Assembly: GCA_036429605.1 (NCBI GenBank)
Contig: CM071590.1
Coordinates: 2,914,001-2,978,000 of the forward strand
DNA length: 64,000 nt
Source of the DNA: Cladobotryum mycophilum
Lineage: Eukaryota > Ascomycota > Sordariomycetes > Hypocreales > Hypocreaceae
Direction: 5' to 3'
The notes beneath the pieces were generated by a model that saw only the letters and a list, made by a program, of their open reading frames with translations, ran no database searches and had not been told where the DNA came from. Below, in pieces: positions 46,392 to 56,765 of the stretch (position 1 is its first letter; every line of letters begins with the position of its first letter). The translations under genes were made by a program, and so were the position numbers.

Positions 46392-47270
46392 TGGGCAGAT
46401 TGTATCAAAGACTAACAAGCGATGAATATCATTTTTTGGGAACATATATAGTTTTTTTTAAGGCAAAGGGGGCAACCTTTCGTTTTTGAATATTTAGTCC
46501 TCAGGAGGTATATTGTGTTTTTTGGACTTTTTTTTATTGAGCAAGCGGCATAGCATGGATGTCTGCATGTGTATATGAAGGGGAGGAGGATAAAAATGGA
46601 TGATGATGATTTTGGTCTCTTATTTTTTGGGAAGAACTTTTGGGATTAAAATAGCATGTGGCATTGGATATCCCTTCACCATTCGTTTATAATGTTTTGT
46701 GTGTGTTTTTTAGTCTGATGATGATAGATATCAGAGGCAGTGGCATCATTCATGTTTATATACTACATTGACTCAAATTTATGTCAGAAACTAAAGGGGA
46801 AAAAATCGACTGAATGCGTTGCCAAAATGCGGTGTTCATGTGCTTCTACAAAACAATCTTGCCCCATCTCATTCTCATATACAGCCAGATATATACATGC
46901 CAAAACTGTATTTTATCCAGAAACAAAAACGCCTGCCGATGAGGATCTCCCAGGATCTCTCATTCACCCTTGAAAACATCTAGGAACCGTTTCGGTTCTT
47001 CACCACTCCTCATTACGCCATCGTCGTCGTCGTCGTCGTCGTCTTGATATATACAGCAAAAATGTACAAAAAGCAGATAAGTGAACAAGAAAAACGCTCC
47101 ACATTCTAAGATGAGAGGGATGGATATGTGTCTACCCCAATAAGCCAGCCTCCCTCCCCGTTCCCTTCCTGGTATACTTTTAGTCGCTCTCCGAAAATCA
47201 TGAAAATCAATACGCCGTGAGTGCATGTAGTACAAAAAGAAAAAATGGTAGTTCCTACTGGGACGGATCA
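46392..47270. other. Convergent 3' region F-box/surface-protein genes
   Basis: 879 bp, T-rich, with a (GTC)n tract at about 47021-47043. Both flanking genes end here. No gene seen. Confidence 0.6.
47021..47043. repeat. (TCG)n trinucleotide repeat
   Basis: About eight tandem CGT/TCG units in the convergent 3' region. Confidence 0.85.
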
Positions 47271-48623
47271 TCATATCCTAGGCGTTGCCCCAGGCACATA
47301 CGGCTTCCCGCACCGTACATCCCCAAGGTCTGCCTCGTCCATGAGATCCGTAAACGTAGTATTATGTGTAAGACGCCTATCCATACCGCCGCCACCGCCA
47401 CCGCCACCGCCACCGCCGTTGCCCATTGTATAAGGGTCAGCAAACACGTTGATGTTCTCAGAGCTGGGCTCCCGGTTCATGCCGGCGATATTTCGCACGT
47501 CTACACGCGCGCTGGATGCCTTCATCGCTCGTATCGGCTGAAGGCGAGCTCCAACGGCGACATGACCATGGCGAGCCTTTTGATCATCGCTGGGGCTGAC
47601 AGAGCCCCCGGATGGTGTTGGTGAGCGGGGGGATGTGTTTGGTGAGTTGAAGGGATTAAAGATGGTCAGGCGTGGAGCAGTGTCGTCACTGCGGGTGAAG
47701 GTGATGTTGGGTGGCTTTTGGCTAATTGAAGAGCTCGCAGATGGGCTCTTCAGGGGAAGGCTATTCCTAAGCGAGGGGGACTGCTTGAGAATAAAGTCTG
47801 TTCGGTATGAGTTGCCTTGAATGATGGGGTCGGAGATGACGTTGCCAAATGGGCCTGGGCCATGGTTCTTCATCCGTGAGAAGCTCCTCTTCTCCTCGTT
47901 GACAGGTGGCGGTTGGCGACGGTTGCGTCGTACGAACAAAAAGGCAATGACGCCAATCAGAACGAGTACGGCACAAGCCCCAATGACACCGCCAACAATG
48001 GAAACAGTCTTTGGGTTAGAGGCGTGAGACTCAGACGTCGCCGCAGTAGTAGAGGCCGCAGCTGGCTCTGTGGTTGTTGGGATTGTTGAGGCCGCGGTAG
48101 TTGTTGGCTCTGTGACTGCTATTGAGGTTGGCTCCGTAGATGGCTCCGTAGGTGTGGGTACGCTCGCTGTGCTAGAGCTGGAAGCAGGACTCCCATCTCG
48201 GGGTGATTTGCTCTGATCTGCGTTTCGTTGGCATTGACCGCCACCAGCACAGGAGTACCCAAACGGGCAGCAAAGGTCACTGCCACATTTCTCTAGCGGG
48301 ACATTGAAAATGCTCGTCTTGATGGGCACATTCGCGTTTTGATCTGGGTCCTGCTGCCGGATATTGCAAGTAATGGCCTGTATCTTGTCGCAGGTCATGC
48401 CCTGGGGACAGCAAACGGCGGTGGTGTTGGCGGCCAGAGCTATGCAGGTTGATCCCTGCGGGCAGCAGAAGTTGTTGGGTAGTCCTGCCGGACATGCCTG
48501 AAGACCAGAAGCGGAGCATGTGGTGTCTTGGATGAACATGCGTCCCGGCAAGGCTGATGTAGTTGATGATGACATTGCTACAGCGAGCAGCAAGAGGCGA
48601 AGGAGGTTCGACATGCCAGCCAT
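47271..48623 (-). CDS. Cysteine-rich single-pass membrane protein (signal peptide, Ser/Thr stalk, TM)
   Basis: 450 aa, single exon; family not recognised by name. The start at 48623 (MAGMSNLLRLLLLAVAM) gives a clear signal peptide cut near residue 25; the longer open frame upstream has none. Residues 36-131 carry 14 cysteines with three CCP(Q/F)GxxC units (53-60, 71-78, 118-125). Residues 140-205 form a Ser/Thr/Pro stalk of the O-mannosylated kind, 207-231 a transmembrane helix, followed by a basic stop-transfer RRNRR. The cytosolic tail is Ser/Pro-rich, with a Gly run coded by a GCC/ACC repeat near 47390-47425. The plan resembles fungal wall-stress sensors and signalling mucins, but the ectodomain is not WSC. 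Confidence 0.82.
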   Translation of the reverse strand: MAGMSNLLRLLLLAVAMSSSTTSALPGRMFIQDTTCSASGLQACPAGLPNNFCCPQGSTCIALAANTTAVCCPQGMTCDKIQAITCNIRQQDPDQNANVPIKTSIFNVPLEKCGSDLCCPFGYSCAGGGQCQRNADQSKSPRDGSPASSSSTASVPTPTEPSTEPTSIAVTEPTTTAASTIPTTTEPAAASTTAATSESHASNPKTVSIVGGVIGACAVLVLIGVIAFLFVRRNRRQPPPVNEEKRSFSRMKNHGPGPFGNVISDPIIQGNSYRTDFILKQSPSLRNSLPLKSPSASSSISQKPPNITFTRSDDTAPRLTIFNPFNSPNTSPRSPTPSGGSVSPSDDQKARHGHVAVGARLQPIRAMKASSARVDVRNIAGMNREPSSENINVFADPYTMGNGGGGGGGGGGGMDRRLTHNTTFTDLMDEADLGDVRCGKPYVPGATPRI

Positions 48624-51079
48624 TTTGGCTCCTCCCAGTCTCCAAAAACTTTTTTTTTTTTTAGGTATATATGTTTTGTGTTCAAACGAAATTTTTTTGC
48701 AGTGAATCCTTCTCTTGGTGAATCGTTTCGTCGTCGTCGTGAGTGAGTGAGTGAGTGACTCGGCTACGGGCGTTTGAGAAAAAAAGGGTTTGGTGTGAAG
48801 TTGGACGACCAGGGCAGTAAACGAGAAAGCCGGGTAAATGGAGGGGCAGAGAAGAATCGACAGCGGTTTCGATAATAAAGTGAATGGAAACAATAAAAAC
48901 AATGTGATGAAAGAGAGCACACAATTGTTGAAAAGCAAACGGACGGCAACGAATTAGATCAAAGAAGGGACCGTGTGCCTTTGAAGAAGTTGAAGTTGAA
49001 CAAGTTGATAAAAGCGTCAAGCTTATGGAAAGAATGATAATAATAGGTTTGAAGCAAAATGAGAGAGAGAGAGAGAAAAGGGAAAAGGAAGAGAGAAAAA
49101 GACTAGAGAAAGGGAAAAAAACACTGGGAGAACAAGAACACTTGGTCAGATCACAATGGGAAGATGGAGAAGAAAAGGCGTTTGAGGACCGGAATCTATG
49201 AGAAGCGTCGTACAGGCGCCGGCCGATGGATGATGACTGCGGACGGTCCCCAATCTCCCTTGCCGCCGATCCCAAGTCCGTTTCTTGGCCGTGAGCTGTC
49301 CATGCGGTCCATTGCTGAGAAAGAAAGAAGTGATCCAAGCTCCATCCGTATGTGGTGTATGTGCGTGCGTGTGTATGCGTCCATCTCCGTATGTGTGTGT
49401 GTGTATGTGTATGTATGTGTATGCATCTATATCGAGCACCACAGTTTGAAACGACGACGGGACGCCAAGGAACGGCACGCTGCATTACCACCCAGTAGAG
49501 TCGAGACCCTCCCATGGCTTCTTTTTTTCCCTTTGACTCTTTTTCTGCTTCTTCTTGCCTCTCTCCACCCAAGACAAGACGACCACTTGGTTCCATCTTG
49601 CAGGCAGCGGTGGCCATTCATCCAGACCGTATCGGGGCTATGCGTGTCAAACTATTCAGTAGACACCTCCCCAAGATGGTAAACTTGTCCTGCCCAGGTA
49701 GTTTTGACGGCCCAAAGCGGGTCAGAAACGACAGGCTCACGATGCATCTTCTGCTGGTTGAGGCACGACAGAGGCCAGCCATGGGTCAATGACGTAGGGG
49801 AGATGAAACAAACTAGGAGGAAATGAATGGCCAAAAGGTCACCGTCTCCGAGTCCATCTGTAGTACAAGTATAGTATAGCAGGGGAGGCAGCCCATTCAA
49901 AGTCTTTTTGTTTTTTTGTGTGTCTAGAATCTGACCAAAACAAGATGAAATTAGATGTTTGATGGAACGTTTAGAGTGTTTGCGGTTACCGAGGAGGGGG
50001 CGGCGGCGGTTGCTTTGGTGTGTCGCAGAGATAGACGCGCTGAGGGAAATGGTTGGCTGTGATTGGCCAAAAATGCTGGTCGCTGTAACCGCTGGACCAG
50101 TGCTGTAAGCGCCTATGAGATGACAGCGCCAGCGACCCCATGAACCCCCCATGAACCTCTCAAAAAGAAAAAAAAGAAAAACGAGTTTGATGATCTGAGA
50201 GCCATTCAAATGCCCGAGGAGAGCATGGGATACGTTTGATCAGATGACACAATGGCAGCTATCAGGGATCCAGACAAATACAAGTTCTTACAACGGCGGC
50301 AGATGAAGCAGTGGTCAGTCAGCCAGCCGATTTTTTCGAGCAAATAAAAAAAGGACTCGTTTTTGACTCGTTTTCATCTCCATTTTGGGCTTCATCCATT
50401 TATACTTGAAACATTGAAACATTCAGGAGATGGAGATGTGTGATTCACATGAAAAGGAAGTCAGAAATCCTACTGGATGAACATCCTCCTCTTTTTTCTT
50501 CATAGTACGCCACCCACAACTACAACATATTTTCTTCAAATCACGGGAAGCTTCATTCCGCTTCTCAAGTATCCTCTTTTTCTTTCCCTTTTTTCTTCTC
50601 TTCCTCTCTCTCTCTCTCTCTTCTCTCTCCCCATTATACGGAACAAGAAGTGGCCCAAAAGAGGGGGGGACTCCATCAAAGCTTCTGCATTGTACCTGGC
50701 ATCATGTGTGCTATAGGTACCCATATTTTCCTTACCTAGCACATGCAATGCAAGCACGCAGATAGTCCCAAGAAAGAAGAGGGAGAGAGAAAGAGAGAGA
50801 CGCAGGTCCCGGAAATGCAGGGGAAATGCAAAAGATGGGTGGACAGTGGATATACAAGCATCCCATGGCATGGCGCACAAGGTAATATAAATTCCATATC
50901 CATATCCATATCCATACACGTACATATATATATATATATTGCTGCATGCATGCATAGTAATACCTACCGCCTTTTTGTTTCCCACCCACCCCCTTGTCTA
51001 CCTCATACCTTAGTAGTATCTACCTATCTACCCTCTTACTTACCGTTCTTCTCATCCGTATTACATGAAAAGATGACGG

Positions 51080-51111
51080 TGTGTGCGTGTGCGTGTGCGT
51101 GTGCGTGTGTG
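51080..51111. repeat. (GTGTGC)n microsatellite
   Basis: Tandem GTGTGC units followed by GTGTGTGACTGTGA in gene-free DNA. Confidence 0.85.
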
Positions 51112-53025
51112 ACTGTGATATCAAATTCTTTCCACTCTCTACATGGTTGGAGGGGGGTTTGTTTTCTCGTTGTCTCTTCCACTTCCAGGGCTATCGCCGA
51201 GAAATGGGTCAAAGTGCCCAGCAGTCCCATCCACCTCCATAGCAAGTAGAGAGAAAATACAGCGCATCTTACAGGGGGGACTGAATAAAGCCCTCCATGC
51301 CCAGGTGATCAACGCCGCCGCCAGAGAGAGAAGAAAGAAGACATCCGCCCCGGCTTTCGCTGAAAAAGCAAAAAAAGCAGGGCTTTCATGCATCTTCCCC
51401 ATCTCCCCAATGCATCTGCAGTGTTGGATTAGGAAATGGATCCCAAAGAAGGGGTGGCCCTTGAATGTAATTTTTTTTGTTTTGTTTTGTTCCAGCCCTC
51501 CATGCCAACAATACCCAGTCAAGCCTCATACATCATCAGGCCGAGGTCAGGTCAGGCCAGGTCAGGTCAAAGTCAGGTAGAAACAGAAACAGAGACAGAG
51601 GAAAGTAAACCAAAAATCTCAGACCGACAACAGAAACATGGCCACCGTCACCAATCCGTTCTCAGCAAAGGGAGAATTTGTCGCAAAACACTGACTAATG
51701 GGACCATGACAACTGACACGACGACCATGGCATGTCTCTGAAAATACTTTGTACTTTGTACTACAAGTACATACATACTAACATCTGAGTCCTACGGAGT
51801 AACTCATCCCTGTTCTGCTCCATAAGTATCTCGTACCTTTTACTTGTTCCTTGTCCTTGTTCGCTTGTCGTAAAACTGCTTTACAGTGTCTTGAATTTTT
51901 GTCTCGAACGTGGCAATCCGCCCCATGCCATGCCATGCCATGGATAACCCTTTATCTGCGGCGGGAATCAACTTGCTCCAACTTGTGATGATTCCTGTTC
52001 GCCGCCTCACACTTTTTGCGAAACTAAAGAGTGGCCACCATATTGGGCCGCACCGCCACCCGCTGAACGGCCACCATTACCACTACAGAGTGCCAGCACC
52101 ACCCCATCATGCCCATCCAACCAAAAACTGACCTGCATGACCTTGTTCAATCAAACCTGGTCTTGTCATGTTTGGCCAAAATGTCTCGCCCAATTTTCGT
52201 TTTTTGTTTTTTTCTTCTCCCCCTGCGCGTGGCAAAAAAAAAACTCCTCACAGCCAGCCAGAAAGAGGGAGAGAAAATAATAATGCTGACCATTTTTGTG
52301 TTTAGCCCTATCTCAACAAAACTTCTTCTTCTACATTCAGCTTGGTCTCCCCCCCCCGACACCCATGCTCATTCTCTTCTCCTCTCTTCCCACCGCCCAG
52401 AACTGGGCTCCTTTTTCTGTGTGTCCCGCTTCTGAGAGAAGGGAGGGTGGAGAGGGGAGAGGGATGGGCTGTTCAGTTTGTACAGTATCACTCCAATGTG
52501 CGCATGAAAGTAAACATCAAGTGTAAGGCGTGTGAACCCAATGGCCACCAAAAAAGTTGATTTGACACCCCCTCCCCTGTGGTTCAGCACCCATGCCATG
52601 AAATGGAGTGGAGAGAGGGGGGCCCATGGTCACAGTTCACAAGGCACTGTCTTGACAACCATTGTCCTCTTCCTCCTACTCCCTCCCTCGTACTCCTCTT
52701 CACACTTGAGGAGGAGACGGTGAGACAGTCACATTCATGATACGTAGCATGTAGGGCTGTCGGCCGCCCAGAGCGTTTTGATTGTTAATTTACATGTATG
52801 TATGTATGTATGCATGTACTCCATATGCGCCTCGAGAGCATATTTTATTAGTACTGCCATCCATGGGGAATATCATATTATCCAAAGGCGTATATGTATG
52901 CTGTTTACATTACATTATATTGTATTACATTACATTACAGCACATTATATACCCATGTGTGTGAATTCATATCGAAAAGCGATAGCCATCATCCCAGAAT
53001 TATAGTGCAAAGACACCATACCAAC

Positions 53026-53107
53026 CACCACACCACACCACACCACACCACACCACACCACACCACACCACACCACACCACACAAACCACACCACACAAA
53101 CCACACC
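53026..53107. repeat. (ACCAC)n pentanucleotide tandem repeat
   Basis: About 80 bp of ACCAC/CACAC units, near perfect over the central 60 bp, then two diverged AAACC-containing units. Strongly strand-asymmetric (no G on the + strand). Confidence 0.9.
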
Positions 53108-54594
53108 ACCACTCCCATCTCTTTCTGTCGCATTTCAACTCTCCACTATAGAACCAGAACCACCACTACTTACCATGGATGGAACTACCTACCTCTTTAG
53201 CAAAGCGTATTAATGAATCGACATAGTATTAATGCCCCCCCTCCCTCCCTCCCCCTTTTTAGTGCAACCTGCATGTGTATTGGGTATAGTAGTAGTCAAA
53301 TCCACCGTCTCGGTTCATATCGCGCTATTACGCCTCGCATTCTTCCCCAGAGGCCGTTTGCAACTTGTTACTGGGCAGTTCTCTTCTTCAGCTATTGGAC
53401 AAAGTATACAGCCACCACAAGTGAAAAAAAGGTCTTCGGCAAAAAAAAAAAAAACGACCGTTAAAAAGAAGCGCTGAAAGTGGTGGTTTCTTATTATTAG
53501 TCACTTCTCAAGACATGGCGTTTTGTTTCTTCCTTTTCTCACACTCCCTCTCCCACATTCACCCGATGGGATAGACAGTCGGGTGCTACACCAAAACCCA
53601 GCCCAGACTGTGACTGTGACCCATGGCGGGATCCCAAATCATCCCAACAACGCCTCAGTAGTCGGGTACTACCTCGGCCACTTCTTCACCACAGACACAC
53701 ACACACACACAACTTCACATAGGTAGGCAAGTAGGATCAAACTGCACGTTTCAGAGTAGAGAATTCATTTCCTTAATTTTTTTTGTAAAAGTCATCGAAT
53801 GGGTATTTTCGATTTCATCTTTCTCTTCAAGAAAGATGTTTTGCTATCTAACTGGCCAGCTCCCGGTCCCTTTTTTTTCCTGTCTTCTGCACCCCTGAAA
53901 AATCACTTCCGACCTGGGAGCTTGTTGGGCCAGTCTACCATTTTGTAGATGCTATAGATCAACAACTGTGATGCTGGTACAATCCTGTCTGTTTCCAAAT
54001 CCCCATCCTGAAAAGGGAACCAAAAAAAAAAGCAAAATACAACTCCTTCTGCGCCGAGTCCAATGCCAGCCCTGGTATATAGTATAGATGTAGCGAGTGT
54101 ATTACCAAACACCCGCAGCCCATGACATGAAAAAGGTGGTATAAGGAAAAAAACAATGATATAAAATAGGAAGAAGAAGAAAAAAGCGTCAGTCATCACC
54201 ATCATGGCTCTGCCGGCCAATCTTCCCATCCCTCCCCTTCCATCCACCATCCAAGTAGTGACTCCACAATATCCAAGTGTGAAAAAAGGCTTTCCGAAAC
54301 AATGTCGATGTCTCTCTTTAGAAGAAGAAAAAATTGACTCAAACCCCAGTTGCCTTGCGGCATCCTCTATAATTCCTATGCCAGTAGGGTATAATGTCCA
54401 ATGCGAGGGAAGGCATGGCCCTCAAATGAAGATGAAGAAGAAGAAGAAGAAGAAATGTAACAAAAAAGTGTGAAGGGGGAGAAGAGTAACTGCTCAGAGA
54501 GGCCTTTTTGGCTCCTGAACATGCTCGCTACTCTTCCTAAGACCGGCTTGTGAAGAAAAGGTGAAGCAGGAGTTCAGAAAAACCATCAGGTCCT

Positions 54595-56765
54595 CTACGT
54601 GAGCAGGTAATCCCATTCCTTCTGAATCATAAGTTCGCGCCAGTGGAGGTAGGGAAGAACGGGCTCGGAAGCCGATGACTCGGGTGTGCCAACGCGGGAC
54701 AGGTTGTCGTTGTGGGCCCAGAGCTCACGAAGCAACATGGCCATGCGTCCAAAAGAGCCGCAGGTGGAGGCCTCACCAAGCAGAGCAAAGCGCTCCTCGA
54801 AGAGAGCTCGGAAGCTGCTTCCAGGAAGGCTAATTGATCCGCAGAGAAGGTAAACCCAGACAAGGCTGCGGTCGTAACCATTTGGTCCCGAGGGAATAAA
54901 TTGCAGGACGTTAGTCAGCTTCTCAACCAGTGCCATGGGAGAGGGCTGGTTGGGGCTGAATCCAGGGACCAGGCTGCAGAGGTAGATGCGGGCAGCAAGG
55001 CGGAAGGCAGCAGTGATGTTCTTGGAGAGCTGCTTAGGAGACAGAGTACCATTTGAATTGTAAGGCATCTTGGGGGAACCCTCGTTGGCCTCGGTGAGGC
55101 TGATCTGCTCTCCAAGGGCTGAGACGTGTTGGCAAAGAGTAAAGTCATCCATGCCGCTGTTCTTGAGGGACTCAAGGCATGCAATCTCAGAGATGAGGTA
55201 CATGACTCGGTCTTCGCAGCCCATGAGCTCGCGAAGTCCCATGAATGGGTTCACCTGAGAAAGATGCTTCTCGCGGTAGGTGTGGGCAAAGGTGGGCGAT
55301 GTGCCTTGCATGGTAGCTCCGAGAATATCGATCCAAGCAGTCAGGGTCATGTTGAATGGGGCCTGTGCCATCGGGGCGGTGGGGTCCAGGACCACGTTGG
55401 GGAGCTGAAGCTTTGCAACCAGGTTGATGGCGGCCTGGAAGTGCTGGTGCCAGGCAATATCCAGCAAACCATCATCGTAGCGGCCGACAACGCACTGGTA
55501 GAAGATGAGGCCAAGAGTGGCTTCCAGGATCTGCTGGTGGTTCTCATCCTGCTTAAGCGACTCGCAGAGTGAGAAGATTGTGGCGTATCGGTGGCGCATG
55601 ATGTCATGGTCAATCTCCTCTCTAGAGACATTGGTGTGTGTCTTGAGGTGCTGGGCGGCGATGCTAAGGCAGCAGTGGAGGTAGGGCTTGTTGGACTGCA
55701 GGGCGGGGAGGATCAAGTCTCGGCTAACCGAGCCATGCTGGTTCGACTCAAGGATGGGGAAGATGGTGGGCAGGACGAATTGAATAAAGTGCTCCAGAAG
55801 CTGCTGGTCCTTCTCGTCGAGCTCAATCTTGACCTCATTGGTAGGGCCGTGGGCAAAATCGAAAAAGTTGACGTTGAGAGCCTCTTCCGCCAGAGACTCG
55901 CGGCGATCGTGCTGCACATGCTCGGTCCATTCACCAGGAAGGCCGCAAGGCAGAGCGGTGCCGGGAGGAGGTGGTGGGCAAAAGGTGCTAAAGGTAGACA
56001 CGTGAGACTCGCGCAAGGTCGGGACATCGTTGACAAACATCTGTCGCTCAGTCTTGACATCGACTTCGTATGGTGGGTATGAACCCATCATGAGCTCCGG
56101 GGGAACTGGCCATTGTAGGCGTAGTGAGCAGGCGGGGGGCTGTTGAAGTTGAAGGGAGCCGAGAAGTGAGAGTCGATGGAGTCGGATCGGTTTCGGTCCA
56201 AGGCATCAGTGTAAGTCGACGATGTCGAGATGGAGTGCGTCAGGCCAGGGGGAGATGAGCCGACCGAGGTGGACATGGTGTGAGCCGACTTTTCTGAGAG
56301 CTTCTTGCGCTTGATGATGCCCTTGATGTCCTCTTTGTGCTTCCTTCGAGCATCGTTGTTGCTCCACCACATGGGTCGCTTGTACTCGCAGACAAGACCA
56401 AGATGCTTGCAGGCAGTGCAAAGAGGTGAGCCTTCATCGCACTTCTTTCGTCTTAATCTACAAGTATAGCAGCCTATATCGAAAAGTTAGTAAATTCCCT
56501 TTGTGGCAAACTGCCATAAGAGGAGAATGGGCTGCGTGTTGCCGGCATGCACTCTCAATGTAAGTGTGCAAGTGACGGTTCCACTCCAAAGGGAAGATGA
56601 CGAACCTGTTCTTGAGCGGCGATGCATCTGCGTTTTTGTCTTGCTGTTGCCATTGTTGGACTTTGGGGCCGTCTTGGCCTTTACAGACTGTGCAACGGCC
56701 ATGTTTATTGAGCTTTCACTTGAATTCATCAAAGTGTTGCGATGCGATGGGGGCAGGGTAGACAT
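54595..56765 (-). CDS. pro1: PRO1/ADV-1-type Zn2Cys6 regulator of sexual development, frame-broken
   Basis: Regulator needed for fruiting-body maturation and hyphal fusion in Sordaria and Neurospora. Exons on the minus strand are 56765-56606 and 56473-54595, 679 aa once one base is restored. The zinc cluster has cysteines at 55, 58, 65, 71, 74 and 81 (GCYTCRLRRKKC, CTACKHLGLVCEY), followed by the family-specific KRPMWWSNNDARRKHK and KRKKLSEKSAHT. The C-terminal body matches PRO1: LPTIFPILESNQHGSVS, YLHCCLSIAAQHLK, HDIMRHRYATIF, FNMTLTAWIDILGATMQG and RELMGCEDRVMYLISEIACL. The frame fails at the G run 56099-56103 (+ strand); with one more base it reads QFPPELMMGSYPPYEVDV. The start at 56765 is the best-placed ATG; the ATG at 56732 is an alternative. 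Confidence 0.93.

Larger units (their letters stand above)
48624..54594. other. 6 kb gene-free region upstream of the surface-protein gene
   Basis: Simple repeats dominate: GTGA near 48740, GT-rich near 49395, CT-rich near 50600, TA near 50925, GTGTGC near 51085, AGGTC near 51545, ATTACA near 52905 and ACCAC near 53030. Open frames of up to 311 codons here are repeat-driven, with no family content. One TACGGAGTA word lies at 51793. The part next to 48623 is presumably promoter and leader of the minus-strand gene. Confidence 0.6.

Noticed and set aside
48682..49617. 311-codon minus-strand frame and the upstream extension of the surface-protein ORF
   Set aside because: Sequence is repeat-driven (Thr-His from a CA/GT tract). 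The ATG at 48623 gives a clean signal peptide, while the extension would bury it.
5865..50072. Identical 14-mer GTGATTGGCCAAAA at 5865 and 50059
   Set aside because: Several such chance pairs are expected in 64 kb. It contains a CCAAT box, but nothing else around the copies is shared.
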